A stretch of 64,000 bases of DNA from Actinomadura luteofluorescens (GCF_013409365.1 NZ_JACCBA010000001.1:62001-126000), one strand, 5' to 3'; shown: positions 1 through 9,174, counted from the stretch's first letter. Numbers and translations are program-made. The notes: generated by a model not told the origin, from the letters alone.

Positions 1-678
1 GCTGACGTGGTCGCCGATGCTGCCGGGCAGCAGCGTGGCGAGCGGCGTCAGCACCAGCACGAACCCGATGACGCCGGTGATGCCTCCGGCGGTGTGCCGC
101 ACGATGGCGCCGATCGCCAGGGCGAAGAGCCCGAGCATCGCCAGGTACAGGCCGCCGCCGATGACGGCGCGCAGCACGCCCTCGTCGCTCAGCGACACCT
201 GTGCCTTGTCCCCGATGAGCGCCGAGCCGATGAAGAACGAGACGAACGACACCACGACGCCGAGGACGAAGACGACCGCACCGAACACCAGGGCCTTCGC
301 CCACAGAACGGGCAGCCGCTTCGGCACCGCGAGCAGGCTCGCGCGGATCATGCCGGTCGAGTACTCCGACGCGATCACCAGCACGCCGAGCACGCAGATG
401 GTCAGCTGGCCGAGGAAGAAGCCGCTGCCGAGGATGAAGCCGGTCGGGTCGGCGACGACGGAGGCGCGGTCGGCGGGGTTGGTGTTGTCCCACTGCGCGA
501 CGGTGACGCCGACCAGCAGCGCGGTGAATCCGAGGTCCACGACGACGAGCAGGATCAGCGTCCACAGCGTGGACCGCACGGTGCGGATCTTCGTCCACTC
601 CGAGAGCAGGAGGCGCCCGAAGCCGGGACGGGGGTGGGCCGCGGGATCCGCGGCGGGCGTGGCGGTGGCCGTGGTCAT
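1..678 (-). CDS. ABC-2 type transporter permease, 3' part missing
   Basis: This encodes the membrane half of an ABC exporter. The first 226 codons are present and the rest lies beyond the window edge. After a Pro/Ala-rich start the protein reads LLLSEWTKIRTVRSTLW, the usual opening of ABC-2 permeases. Hydrophobic segments follow, around residues 40-60, 90-110, 125-150 and 165-215. The ATG at 678 overlaps the stop of the upstream ATPase in an ATGA, so the two are translationally coupled and surely form one transporter. The substrate cannot be told. Confidence 0.88.
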   Translation of the reverse strand, partial: MTTATATPAADPAAHPRPGFGRLLLSEWTKIRTVRSTLWTLILLVVVDLGFTALLVGVTVAQWDNTNPADRASVVADPTGFILGSGFFLGQLTICVLGVLVIASEYSTGMIRASLLAVPKRLPVLWAKALVFGAVVFVLGVVVSFVSFFIGSALIGDKAQVSLSDEGVLRAVIGGGLYLAMLGLFALAIGAIVRHTAGGITGVIGFVLVLTPLATLLPGSIGDHVS

Positions 679-1643
679 CGGTTCTCCCCCTCCTCGGCGA
701 GGACGGCACTCGGCGCGGGGACGGCCGCCGGCGCGGGCTCGCCGGCTCCGCCGTACTCGACGCTGTCGCGGGTCAGTTCCATGAACGCCGACTCCAGCGA
801 GCCGCGGGTCGGGGTGAGCTCGTGCAGCACGATGCCCTCGGCCGCGGCGAGCTCCCCGACGCGGGGCGCCTCCATGTGGGAGACGTTGAGCAGCCCCTCC
901 TCCTGCACGGACGCCTTGCCCCCCTCGGCGGTGACGAGGTCGGCGAGGCGGGCCGCGTCCGGGCTGCGGACGATCACCGCCTTCTCGGTGCTGCGCTCGA
1001 TGAACTCCTCGGTGGAGCAGTCCGCGATCAGCCGGCCGCGGCCGACGACGATGAGGTGCTCGGCGGTGACGGCCATCTCGTTCATCAGGTGGCTGGAGAC
1101 GAACACCGTGCGCCCCTCGGCGGCGAGCCTCTGCATGAGCGTGCGGATCCAGACGATGCCCTCCGGATCGAGGCCGTTGACGGGCTCGTCCAAGACGAGC
1201 ACGGACGGGTCGCCGAGCAGCGCGGCGGCGATGCCGAGCCGCTGCCCCATACCCAGCGAGAAGCCGCCGGCGCGTTTGCGGGCGACGCCGCCGAGGCCGA
1301 CGAGCTCGACCACCTCGTCGACGCGCTTCTTGCCGATGCCCTGCGTCTGGGCGAGGCACAGCAGGTGGTTGTAGGCGCTGCGGCCGGTGTGGACGGCCCG
1401 CGCCTCCAGCAGCGCCCCGACGACGCGCATCGGCGCGTTCAGGTCGCGGTAGTGGCGGCCGTGGATCCGGGCGTCCCCGCGGTCGGGGCGGTCCAGGCCG
1501 AGCAGCAGCCGCATGGTGGTCGACTTCCCGGCGCCGTTGGGGCCGAGGAACCCGGTGACCCGCCCGGGGACCACCGTGAACGACAGGTCGTCCACGGCCG
1601 TCCTGTCGCCGTAGCGCTTGGTGAGGTTCTCCGCCTCGATCAT
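675..1643 (-). CDS. ABC transporter ATP-binding protein (exporter type)
   Basis: This is the 322-residue ATPase of the exporter whose permease follows. Visible motifs are Walker A GPNGAGKST (about 34-42), signature SLGMGQ (129-134), Walker B VLVLDEP (148-154) and the downstream NGLDPEG. The signature departs from LSGGQ but matches the drug/bacitracin-type ABC-2 ATPases. The reading frame is open up to 1706, but MIEAENLTKRYG is the normal N-terminus and a GGGAGAGG Shine-Dalgarno lies just upstream, so 1643 was chosen. The gene diverges from the DUF2236 gene. The substrate is unknown; antibiotic or lipid export is typical of the family. Confidence 0.92.
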   Translation of the reverse strand: MIEAENLTKRYGDRTAVDDLSFTVVPGRVTGFLGPNGAGKSTTMRLLLGLDRPDRGDARIHGRHYRDLNAPMRVVGALLEARAVHTGRSAYNHLLCLAQTQGIGKKRVDEVVELVGLGGVARKRAGGFSLGMGQRLGIAAALLGDPSVLVLDEPVNGLDPEGIVWIRTLMQRLAAEGRTVFVSSHLMNEMAVTAEHLIVVGRGRLIADCSTEEFIERSTEKAVIVRSPDAARLADLVTAEGGKASVQEEGLLNVSHMEAPRVGELAAAEGIVLHELTPTRGSLESAFMELTRDSVEYGGAGEPAPAAVPAPSAVLAEEGENR

Positions 1644-1772
1644 GCCTCTCCCGGCGTCTCTCGGTAGTGGTTCGGTGACCGGAATCACACTAGTGCCCCG
1701 GGGCACCGACCGGATCCTCCGCAGTGCGGATCATTTGGCGCCCGGCGGCGGGGCGCGGCACCGCGGCACCCT

Positions 1773-1791
1773 TATTGACCGTCTGCCAATA
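1773..1791. promoter_or_regulatory. Inverted repeat TATTG-N9-CAATA in a divergent promoter region
   Basis: Two perfect 5-bp arms flank 9 bp in the space between the ABC ATPase and the DUF2236 gene. The size suits an operator for a TetR-type dimer. TTGACC inside it could also be a -35 box for the rightward gene. No regulator gene adjoins it, so its role is a guess. Confidence 0.35.
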
Positions 1792-1836
1792 GGTGCGCGA
1801 GGATGGCCGGGCACGATCCGACCGCCGGGAGGCGCC

Positions 1837-2673
1837 GTGACCGCCCCGTCCCAGATCACGCCCGAAAGCCTCGCCGACCGCGACGTGCTGCGGACCCTCG
1901 CCGCCGAGCCGCTGGTCGGCCTCGCGGCCGGCCGGGCCCTGCTCATGCAGCTCGCCCACCCGGCCGTGGCGCGCGGCGTCGCCGAGCACAGCGACTTCGC
2001 CGAGCGCCCCCTGGCCCGGCTGTTCGGCACCCTCGACTTCCTGCTGATCGTCACCTTCGGCACGCCGGAGCAGGTGGCGCGCATCGCGGCGAAGGTCCGC
2101 GGCATCCACACCACCGTGCGCGGCGAGGACTACTCCGGCAACGACCCGGACCTCCAGCTCTGGGTCAACGCGACCCTCATCGACTCGGCCCTGCACGTCT
2201 ACGAGCACGTCATACGGGGCGGCGACCCCGCCCTGGCCGAGGCCTACTACCGGCAGGCGCGGGTCGTCGCCGAGGTCCTCGGCTGCCCCTTGGAGTCGCA
2301 GCCTCCCGACCTCGCCGCGTTCCGCGCGTACATGGCCGCCACGCTCGCCGCCCTGAAGGTCACCGGCACCGCCCGCGAGGTCGCCGCCGCCGTCCTGTGG
2401 CCCCGCCGCCTGCGCACCCTGGCGCCCGCACTCGCCGTCTTCCGGCTCCTCACGGCCGCGCTCCTGCCGGACGAGCTGCGGGACCAGTTCGGCCTGCCGT
2501 GGACCCCGGCACGCCGCCGGACGGCCGGCGCGCTCCTGCGGACGGCCCGCCTCGGCCGCCGCCTGACCCCCGCCCCGCTGAGGCGCCCGCCGGAGCCCCT
2601 GCTGGTCCGGCTGGCCGCCTACCGCGTGAACCGGACGCTCTCGGCCCGCCGGGCGCGGCGCCGGGCCGCCTAG
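1837..2673 (+). CDS. DUF2236 / MpaB-like oxygenase family protein
   Basis: The 278-residue protein belongs to the DUF2236 family, heme-dependent oxygenase-like proteins related to latex clearing protein Lcp and fungal MpaB. The family pattern is visible: LVGLAAGRALLMQLAHPAVARG near the start, then the HTTVRG and YVNATL-like segments (here LQLWVNATL) and YYRQARVVAEVLG. The frame is open upstream to 1618, but a GGGAGG Shine-Dalgarno 4 nt before GTG 1837 marks the start. Its stop shares the palindrome CTAG with the stop of helY on the other strand. The substrate is unknown. Confidence 0.82.
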   Translation: MTAPSQITPESLADRDVLRTLAAEPLVGLAAGRALLMQLAHPAVARGVAEHSDFAERPLARLFGTLDFLLIVTFGTPEQVARIAAKVRGIHTTVRGEDYSGNDPDLQLWVNATLIDSALHVYEHVIRGGDPALAEAYYRQARVVAEVLGCPLESQPPDLAAFRAYMAATLAALKVTGTAREVAAAVLWPRRLRTLAPALAVFRLLTAALLPDELRDQFGLPWTPARRRTAGALLRTARLGRRLTPAPLRRPPEPLLVRLAAYRVNRTLSARRARRRAA

Positions 2674-5435
2674 GCGACGGACGAGTAGGCGACCACGCCG
2701 CGGCGCATGGCGTCCATGGCGCGGCGGGCGGTCCTGCGGAGGTGGCTGTTGGCGGGCGCGGCGTCGGTGACCTGGCCGAGAAGGTCGAGGAGCTGCTTGA
2801 CGGCCCGGACGAAGTCGCCCGCGGTGAGGTCGCTCTCCATCAGCACCTCGTCGAGCTCGTCGCCCTTGGCCCACCGGTAGGCGGTCCACGCGAAGCCGAG
2901 GTCGGGCTCGCGCAGGAACGAGACGCGGTTGTCGCGCTCGACGCCCTCCAGCTGGCCCCAGAGCCGCACCATGGCGGCCAGCGCCTCCTGCGCCGGGCCC
3001 GGGGGCGTGCGGGGCGGCGTGGCGTCGTCGGGCTGCCGCGACTCGTAGACGAGGGCGGACACGCACGCGGCCAGCTCGGCCGGGCCGAGCTTCTCCCACA
3101 GGCCCTCGCGCAGGCTCTCGGCGGTGAGCAGGTCCAGCTCGTTGTAGATGCGGCCGAGGCGGCGGCCCTCGGCGGTGACGGAGTCGCCGTCGAGGTAGCC
3201 GAGCTGCTGCAGGACGGCGCAGACGCGGTCGAACGTGCGGGCGATGACCTGCGAGCGGCCCTCCACGCGGCGCCGCAGCTGCTCGGTCTCGCGGTCCAGG
3301 CGGTGGTAGCGCTCGGCCCAGCGGGCGTGGTCCTCGCGCTTGTCGCAGCCGTGCACCGGATGCGCGCGCAGCTCGGCGCGCAGCCGGGTGATCTCGGCGT
3401 CGTCGGCGGCGGGCGAGTCGCCGCGCGAGCGTTTGCGCTCGCGCGCGTCGTCGGGCACCTTGTTGCGCAGCGTGGACGCCAGGTCGCGGCGGTCCTGCGG
3501 GTTGCGGGGGCTGAAGGACTTCGGGACGCGGATCCGCTCGACGGGCTCGACGGCGCGCGGGAAGTCCTGGATCGACAGCCGCTGCACGGACCGGTTCACG
3601 GTCAGCACGAGCGGCGCGGGCCCGTCGGAGCGGCGGCCGACGCCCGGGTCCAGGACGACCGCCAGGCCCGAGCGCCGCCCGGACGGGACGAGGATGACGT
3701 CGCCCGGACGCAGCCGCTCCAGGGACCGGGCCGCCTCCGCGCGGCGCGCTCCGGCGCGCTCGCGCGACAGCTCGGACTCGCGGTCCGACAGGCTCCGCCG
3801 CATCGCGGCGTACTCCATGAAGTCGCCGAGATGGCACTCGGCGGCCTTGGCGTAGCCCTGGAGGGCCTCCTCGTTCTTGTGCACCTGCCGGGCCAGGCCG
3901 ACGACGGCGCGGTCGGCCTGGAACTGCGCGAACGACTCCTCCAGGAGCGTGCGGGCCCGTTCGAGGCCGACGGCCCCGACGAGGTTGACGGCCATGTTGT
4001 AGGACGGCCGGAAGCTGGAGTTCAGCGGGTAGGTGCGGGTGCCGGCCAGCCCGGCCACCGACGCGGGCTCGACGCTCGGGCCCCACACCACGACGGCGTG
4101 GCCCTCGACGTCGATGCCGCGCCGCCCGGCGCGCCCGGTCAGCTGGGTGTACTCGCCCGGGGTGAGGTCGACGTGGGCCTCGCCGTTCCACTTGTCCAGC
4201 TTCTCGATCACCACGGTGCGGGCGGGCATGTTGATGCCGAGCGCGAGCGTCTCGGTGGCGAACACCGCCTTGATCATCCCGCGGGTGAACAGCTCCTCGA
4301 CGATCTCCTTGAACGTCGGGAGCATCCCGGCGTGGTGGGCGGCGACGCCGCGCTCCAGGGCCTCCCGGAAGTCGCCGTAGCCGAGGATCCGCAGGTCCTC
4401 CGGCGCGATGTCGGCGGTGCGCAGCTCGGCGTGCGCGCGGATCTCCTCGGCCTCCTCCTTGGAGGTCAGCCGGATCCCGGCGTGCAGGCACTGCAGGACG
4501 GCGGCGTCGCAGCCGGCGCGGCTGAAGATGAACGTGATCGCCGGGAGCAGCCCGGCGCGGTCCAGCCGCTCGATCACCTCCGGCCGGGGCGGCGGCCGGA
4601 ACCGCTGCGGGCGCGGGGCCCGGCGGCGGCCGGTGCGGCGCCCCTGGTTGACCTTGGCGCGCCGGACCTCCTCCACCGCCATCCGGGTCAGCTGCGGGTT
4701 CAGCCGGGCCCGGTCCCCGCCCTTGCCGGTGTCGACGAACAGGTCGTACAGCCGCGTCCCCACCAGCATGTGCTGGAAGAGCGGGACGGGGCGGTGCTCG
4801 TCCACGATCACCGCGGTGTCGCCGCGGACCTCGTGCAGCCACTCGCCGAACTCCTCGGCGTTGCTGACGGTCGCCGACAGCGCCACGATCCGCACCGAGT
4901 CCGGAACGTGGATGATCACCTCTTCCCAGACGGCGCCGCGGAACCGGTCGGCGAGGTAGTGCACCTCGTCCATCACGACGAACGCCAGCCCGGCGAGGGT
5001 CTGCGAGCCCGCGTACAGCATGTTGCGCAGGACCTCGGTCGTCATGACGACGATCGGGGCCTCCCCGTTGACGCTGTTGTCGCCGGTCAGCAGGCCCACC
5101 TTCTCCGGGCCGTACCGGCGGACGAGGTCGGCGTACTTCTGGTTCGACAGCGCCTTGATCGGCGTGGTGTAGAAGCACTTGGTGCCGCCGGTCAGGGCGA
5201 GGTGGACCGCGAACTCCCCCACCACCGTCTTCCCGGAACCGGTGGGTGCGGCGACCAGCACGCCGCTGCCGTCCTCCAGGGCCTGGCACGCCTCCAGCTG
5301 GAACGCGTCGAGCTCGAAGTCGTACAGCGTCCGGAAATCCAGCAGGGCCGGGCCGTGCCCGGCGGTGCGCCGGCGGTAGGCGGCGTAGCGCTGGGCCGGG
5401 GTCTGTCCGGCCGACGTGGTGTCGGGGGTGGTCAT
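2670..5435 (-). CDS. helY: Ski2/Mtr4-like DEAD/DEAH-box helicase HelY
   Basis: The 921-residue protein is a superfamily 2 RNA/DNA helicase of the HelY type found next to tatC in mycobacteria. Walker A is APTGSGKT (63-70) and motif II is DEVH (156-159). Motif Ia TPIKALSNQK, motif III SATVSN and the C-terminal QLTGRAGRRGID of motif VI are all present. The long C-terminal DSHCT-like region is complete. The ATG at 5435 follows the -10 box TAGGCT by 7 nt, which implies a leaderless mRNA and excludes the longer frame to 6131. A role in RNA processing or repair is inferred from the family. Confidence 0.93.
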   Translation of the reverse strand: MTTPDTTSAGQTPAQRYAAYRRRTAGHGPALLDFRTLYDFELDAFQLEACQALEDGSGVLVAAPTGSGKTVVGEFAVHLALTGGTKCFYTTPIKALSNQKYADLVRRYGPEKVGLLTGDNSVNGEAPIVVMTTEVLRNMLYAGSQTLAGLAFVVMDEVHYLADRFRGAVWEEVIIHVPDSVRIVALSATVSNAEEFGEWLHEVRGDTAVIVDEHRPVPLFQHMLVGTRLYDLFVDTGKGGDRARLNPQLTRMAVEEVRRAKVNQGRRTGRRRAPRPQRFRPPPRPEVIERLDRAGLLPAITFIFSRAGCDAAVLQCLHAGIRLTSKEEAEEIRAHAELRTADIAPEDLRILGYGDFREALERGVAAHHAGMLPTFKEIVEELFTRGMIKAVFATETLALGINMPARTVVIEKLDKWNGEAHVDLTPGEYTQLTGRAGRRGIDVEGHAVVVWGPSVEPASVAGLAGTRTYPLNSSFRPSYNMAVNLVGAVGLERARTLLEESFAQFQADRAVVGLARQVHKNEEALQGYAKAAECHLGDFMEYAAMRRSLSDRESELSRERAGARRAEAARSLERLRPGDVILVPSGRRSGLAVVLDPGVGRRSDGPAPLVLTVNRSVQRLSIQDFPRAVEPVERIRVPKSFSPRNPQDRRDLASTLRNKVPDDARERKRSRGDSPAADDAEITRLRAELRAHPVHGCDKREDHARWAERYHRLDRETEQLRRRVEGRSQVIARTFDRVCAVLQQLGYLDGDSVTAEGRRLGRIYNELDLLTAESLREGLWEKLGPAELAACVSALVYESRQPDDATPPRTPPGPAQEALAAMVRLWGQLEGVERDNRVSFLREPDLGFAWTAYRWAKGDELDEVLMESDLTAGDFVRAVKQLLDLLGQVTDAAPANSHLRRTARRAMDAMRRGVVAYSSVA

Positions 5436-5442
5436 ACCATCG

Positions 5443-5448
5443 AGCCTA
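5443..5448 (-). promoter_or_regulatory. Leaderless -10 box TAGGCT of helY
   Basis: The minus strand reads TAGGCT, a 7-nt spacer and then the ATG at 5435. This fits the TANNNT actinobacterial -10 with transcription starting at or next to the start codon. No Shine-Dalgarno is present. Confidence 0.6.
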
Positions 5449-5473
5449 CGGTTTCGACCGGCCCGATACCCAA

Positions 5474-6352
5474 TCAGCGGGCCCGGTCGCCCTTCTCCAG
5501 CTCCGCGTCGATCGACTCGAGGTCGAGGGGCGAGACCTCGTCGTCGGCCAGGCCCGCGTACGGGTCGGGGCGGCGGGCCCGCCTGCGGTCGTTGAGGAAG
5601 GCCAGCAGCGCGGCGATCTCGAACAGCAGGACGGTCGGCAGCGCGAGCGCGAGCATCGTGAACGGGTCGGCGCTCGGCGTGGCGACCGCCGCGAACACGA
5701 AGATGCCGAACAGGATCAGGCGCTGGGACCGGCGGATCCGCGACGAGCTCAGCACGCCCGCCATGTTCAGCACGACCACGAACAGCGGGAGCTCGAACGT
5801 CAGCCCGAACACCAGCAGCATCGTCAGCACGTAGCTGAGGTAGCTGTCGACCGTGATCAGGGGCTTGACGTCGTCGGCGACGAAGCCCAGGAAGATCGCC
5901 AGGCCCTTGTCGACGGTGAGGTACGCCAGGGCGGTGCCGACGAAGAACAGCGGGACGGCGGCGCCGAGGAACACGTACGTCCAGCGCCGCTCCCGCTGGT
6001 ACAGGCCGGGCGCCACGAACGCCCAGAGCTGGTACAGCCAGAACGGCGAGGAGACGACCCCGCCGATGATGCAGGAGATCTTCAGCTTCAGGAAGAACGA
6101 GGAGAAGATCCCGTTGACGAACAGGGAGCACTGGTCCTTGTCGACCACGTGGGACTGGGGCAGCGAGCAGTACGGCTGCTTGAGGAAGTCCCAGACGGGG
6201 TCGAACAGCAGCCAGCCGAGGACCGCGCCCACCGCGAAGGCCAGCACGGCCTTGATCAGCCTGTTCCGCAGCTCACGGAGGTGGTCCATGAGGGGCATGC
6301 GACCGTCGGGGGCGGCGGCGGCTTCGCGCCTGTTCAGCTTCATCGTCGGCAT
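5474..6352 (-). CDS. tatC: Twin-arginine translocase subunit TatC
   Basis: TatC is the multi-spanning receptor for folded Tat substrates in the cytoplasmic membrane. The 292-residue protein begins with the family signature MPLMDHLRELRNRLIKAV and shows six hydrophobic segments. The conserved first periplasmic loop is extended by SLPQSHVVDKDQCSLF. The tail after about residue 255 is charged and variable. An in-frame ATG lies at 6343 as well as at 6352, and neither has a clear Shine-Dalgarno. It follows tatA by 41 nt and precedes helY, the same order as in Mycobacterium. Confidence 0.95.
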   Translation of the reverse strand: MPTMKLNRREAAAAPDGRMPLMDHLRELRNRLIKAVLAFAVGAVLGWLLFDPVWDFLKQPYCSLPQSHVVDKDQCSLFVNGIFSSFFLKLKISCIIGGVVSSPFWLYQLWAFVAPGLYQRERRWTYVFLGAAVPLFFVGTALAYLTVDKGLAIFLGFVADDVKPLITVDSYLSYVLTMLLVFGLTFELPLFVVVLNMAGVLSSSRIRRSQRLILFGIFVFAAVATPSADPFTMLALALPTVLLFEIAALLAFLNDRRRARRPDPYAGLADDEVSPLDLESIDAELEKGDRAR

Positions 6353-6393
6353 TCGGCTCGGGGGTGGCGGGCGGGTCGTGGCGCGGGGCCGGG

Positions 6394-6771
6394 TCAGCCC
6401 TTGCGCGCCTGACCGGGGTCCGACACCGGGACACCCTGGATCGGCTCGCCCGAGCCCAGCGCACCGCGGGAACGCTGCCCGCTCTCGGAGGCCGCCGCCT
6501 CGCGCTCCAGCCGGGCCGCCTCCTCGCGCAGCCGCGCCGCCCTGTCGCGCGCGTCGTCGCCCTGCGAGGACGGCTGCGAGGACGGCATGGTCTTGGCGGG
6601 CCGGTCGGCGGGCGCGTCGTCATCGTCCTCGCGCAGGCCCTTGGTCTCGGCCTTCAGGATGCGCGCCGACTTGCCCAGCGAACGGGCGAGCTGGGGCAGC
6701 TTCGCCGACCCGAAGATCAGGACGACGACCAGCAGGATGATGAGCAGTTCGGGGGTCCCGATGTTCGGCAT
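6394..6771 (-). CDS. tatA: Twin-arginine translocase subunit TatA
   Basis: This is the pore-forming Tat subunit, 125 residues. A short N-terminal transmembrane helix ([15 protein letters not shown]) is followed by the FGSAKLP hinge and an amphipathic helix ([14 protein letters not shown]). The remainder is a long charged and disordered tail. AGAGGA lies at good distance before the ATG. A TACGAT -10 about 60 nt upstream of the start suggests a promoter for the tatA-tatC pair inside the gap after the small upstream gene. No tatB is in the window. Confidence 0.95.
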   Translation of the reverse strand: MPNIGTPELLIILLVVVLIFGSAKLPQLARSLGKSARILKAETKGLREDDDDAPADRPAKTMPSSQPSSQGDDARDRAARLREEAARLEREAAASESGQRSRGALGSGEPIQGVPVSDPGQARKG

Positions 6772-6797
6772 GTGCAGTCCTCTTCAACAGGTGACAC

Positions 6798-7046
6798 TCA
6801 GGACGATCGTACGCCGTCCCCGGGCGGTTGTGGCGATCGATCGTCTTCCAGCCGGGAGAGTTCATCGCGCAGCGCCGACCGTTCCGGCTCGAGCCGGCGC
6901 CTGGTGCGTTCCAGTTCACGTCCGAAACGCCGCACGCCGAGCCACACCTTGAACGCGCACCAGGCGAGCACGGCCAGCCCGGCGAAACCGAGCGCCACCG
7001 ACACCGAGACCCACGCCACATCCGCCACGCTATCCGATCGGCTCAC
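6798..7046 (-). CDS. Small membrane protein with coiled-coil tail, coupled to pafC
   Basis: This is an unrecognised 82-residue protein. One transmembrane helix (about WVSVSVALGFAGLAVLAWCAF) is followed by a strongly charged helix with heptad-like spacing (RRFGRELERTRRRLEPERSALRDELSRLEDD). That layout resembles TatB or DivIVA-like tails but has no recognisable motif. The GTG at 7046 overlaps the pafC stop as GTGA, implying coupled translation. A second GTG at 7028 would give 76 residues. It sits between pafC and tatA, where mycobacteria have no gene. Confidence 0.65.
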   Translation of the reverse strand: MSRSDSVADVAWVSVSVALGFAGLAVLAWCAFKVWLGVRRFGRELERTRRRLEPERSALRDELSRLEDDRSPQPPGDGVRSS

Positions 7047-8056
7047 GCCAGACCGTACCGGGCCAGCGCCCGCGCCGCGTCGCCGCGCACGCCGGCCGCG
7101 ATCGCCTCCGGGGCCACGACGCGGCCCTGGTCGCCGAGCCGCAGCGCCAGGCCCCGCACCCAGCGGGCGTCCGGGGTGCGCAGGACGACCCGCAGCCGCC
7201 CCTCCCCCAGTTCCTCCACGCTCTCGCACGGGTAGTAGTCGGCGACCCACCGGCCGCGCGGGGACAGCTCCAGGGTGACCGCCTCGTCCTGCGGCGAGGG
7301 GCGGAACAGGCCGGCGTCCACGTCGATCGGCTCCGCGTCGTCCGGCACCTCGGCGGGCACGTCCAGCATCGACAGGTCGGCGATCCGGTCCAGCTTGAAC
7401 AGCCGCACCCCCTCGGCCCGGCGGCACCAGCCCTCCAGGTAGGTGGTGCCCTCCACGACCAGCAGCCGCATCGGGTCGACGTCGCGCTCGGTGTTCTCGT
7501 CCCGCGCCGGGACGTAGTAGGTCAGGTGGACGCGGCGGCCCGCCGCGATCGCCTCGCGCAGCACGCCGACCGCGGTGCGGGCCGGGTCGGCCGAACCGCC
7601 CCGGGCGTCCACCTCCACGGCGACCTTGCTGGACACCGCCGCGGCCGCGCCCGCCGCGCTCTCCAGCTTGGCGATGACGCGGCTGAGCGCGTCCCGGTCG
7701 TGCAGCTCGGGGATCTCGGCCAGCATCCGCAGCGCCACCAGCAGCGCGCTCGCCTCGTCCACCTTCAGCCGCAGCGGCCGGGCGATCGACTCCGCCTCCG
7801 CCACCGTGATCTCCCCGCCCTCGTAGGACAGGTCGATCGGGCAGTAGGGGTCGGGCGCGCGCAGCTCCACGCACCACAGCAGGTTCAGGTCGTCGATCAG
7901 CTGCTTCTCGGTCACCCCGAACGCGGCGGCCGCCTCGCCGAGCAGCACGGAGTCGCGGTTCACCACGTACGGGACGAGCGCCAGCAGGCGCGCGAGCCGG
8001 TCGGTGGACGTCGTCGCCGACTTCGCCGCCGTCTTCGCCGCCGTTTTCGCCGTCAT
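7043..8056 (-). CDS. pafC: WYL-domain transcriptional regulator PafC
   Basis: PafC is one half of the PafB-PafC heterodimer that activates the mitomycin C / LexA-independent DNA damage response in actinobacteria. The 337-residue protein starts with an Ala/Lys/Thr-rich stretch and a winged helix (RLLALVPYVVNRDSVLLGEA). It continues with the WYL domain (RRVHLTYYVPARDE through TYLEGWCRRAEGVRLFKLDRI) and a WCX extension. The ATG at 8056 overlaps the pafB stop as ATGA. The ligand of the WYL domain is thought to be single-stranded DNA; that is family knowledge, not seen here. Confidence 0.93.
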   Translation of the reverse strand: MTAKTAAKTAAKSATTSTDRLARLLALVPYVVNRDSVLLGEAAAAFGVTEKQLIDDLNLLWCVELRAPDPYCPIDLSYEGGEITVAEAESIARPLRLKVDEASALLVALRMLAEIPELHDRDALSRVIAKLESAAGAAAAVSSKVAVEVDARGGSADPARTAVGVLREAIAAGRRVHLTYYVPARDENTERDVDPMRLLVVEGTTYLEGWCRRAEGVRLFKLDRIADLSMLDVPAEVPDDAEPIDVDAGLFRPSPQDEAVTLELSPRGRWVADYYPCESVEELGEGRLRVVLRTPDARWVRGLALRLGDQGRVVAPEAIAAGVRGDAARALARYGLA

Positions 8057-9078
8057 CGGCCGTTCATCTCCCCCTGCTCGCCGTGCCCCTCCGGGTGCGC
8101 GCCGGCCGCGGCCAGCACCGACTTCAGGTGCTGCACCACCGCCTCGCGCAGGTCCGGCGGATCGAGGACCACCACGTCGTCGGCGAACCGCGCGAGGTAG
8201 GGCGCGAACCGGTCGACGTCTCCGAAGGTCAGGACCGCCTCGTCCCACTCGCCGTCCCAGGCCGGCTCCTCGACCGGCCGGACGTCGCGGGCCCACCGCC
8301 GCGGGCCCTGCGCCGCGCCGCGGCGCAGCCGGACCGTCGCCGGGCGGGGCTCGCCGAGCGGCTCGCTCCAGTCGAACGCGATGCGCCGCACGTCGACACC
8401 GTCCGGGACCGTCACCGACCCGGGCGGGCCGTCCGGCGCGACGTCCCCGACGATGCGGCTCAGCCGGAACACCCGCTGCTCGTCGCGGTCGCGGTCGAAC
8501 CCGACCACGTACCAGCGGCCGCGCCGGCTCACCACGCCCCACGGGTCCAGGTGCCGGCGCGCCACCGACGTGCGCCCGATGCCCTGGTAGTCGAACGCGA
8601 CCGGGCGGCCGTCGCGCACCGCCTCCCACAGGGCCGGGAAGGACGGGTCCTGGGTGTTCACCCGCGGCTCGATGCCCGTCGCGGCGGCCACGTCGGTCTC
8701 CACCCCGGCCGCGCGCAGCTTCAGCAGCGCCCCCGACGCCGCCTCGGCCATGCTGGCGCGCTGCCACACCCGCGCCGCCAGGCCCAGCACCGCCGCCTCG
8801 TCCGGGCTCAGGTGGATCTCGGGCAGCTCGTAGGCCTGCGGGGGGATCCGGTAGCCGATCTCCTCGCCGCCGCCGCCCTGCTGGTCGCTGCCGACCTCCA
8901 GCGGGACGCCGAGCTCGCGCAACTCCTCCTTGTCCCGCTCGAACATGCGCTTGAACGCCTCGTCGGAGTCGGGATAGCCGGGCACCGCCCGGCGGATCTG
9001 CTCGGCCGTCAGATAGCGCCGGGTGGCGAGCAGGCAGACCACCAGGTTCAGCAGCCGCTCGGTCTTGCGCCGCGACAC
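8053..9078 (-). CDS. pafB: WYL-domain transcriptional regulator PafB
   Basis: This is the 341-residue partner of PafC. An N-terminal winged helix (KTERLLNLVVCLLATRRYLTAEQI) precedes a WYL domain (GRPVAFDYQGI through GRWYVVGFDRDRDEQRVFRLSRI) and a C-terminal WCX domain. The frame runs to 9141, but GAGGTGG lies before GTG 9078, and residue 2 onward (SRRKTERLLNLV) matches the family start. It is the first gene of pafB-pafC-small protein. Unlike in Mycobacterium it is not directly behind pafA, because four other genes intervene. Confidence 0.93.
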   Translation of the reverse strand: MSRRKTERLLNLVVCLLATRRYLTAEQIRRAVPGYPDSDEAFKRMFERDKEELRELGVPLEVGSDQQGGGGEEIGYRIPPQAYELPEIHLSPDEAAVLGLAARVWQRASMAEAASGALLKLRAAGVETDVAAATGIEPRVNTQDPSFPALWEAVRDGRPVAFDYQGIGRTSVARRHLDPWGVVSRRGRWYVVGFDRDRDEQRVFRLSRIVGDVAPDGPPGSVTVPDGVDVRRIAFDWSEPLGEPRPATVRLRRGAAQGPRRWARDVRPVEEPAWDGEWDEAVLTFGDVDRFAPYLARFADDVVVLDPPDLREAVVQHLKSVLAAAGAHPEGHGEQGEMNGR

Positions 9079-9160
9079 TCCGCCACCACCTCGTTCCCTC
9101 CGTGAGCCCCGAACCCCGGCCGGCGTGCCGATCGTCCCCACGTGCCGTCCTGCAGGACGC

Positions 9161-9166
9161 TACCGT
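9161..9166 (+). promoter_or_regulatory. Leaderless -10 box TACCGT of the DUF3866 gene
   Basis: TACCGT is followed by 8 nt and the GTG at 9175. It selects this start over the upstream GTG at 9142, which would lie before the transcription start. Confidence 0.5.
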
Positions 9167-9174
9167 TTCCCGGT

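Noticed and set aside
1803..5834. A 1343-codon open frame on the plus strand, and a 1199-codon one on the minus strand at 1690-5289
   Set aside because: Both are shadows of helY and the DUF2236 gene, caused by the high GC third position. The translations are Arg/Pro/Gly-rich or lack any family motif.
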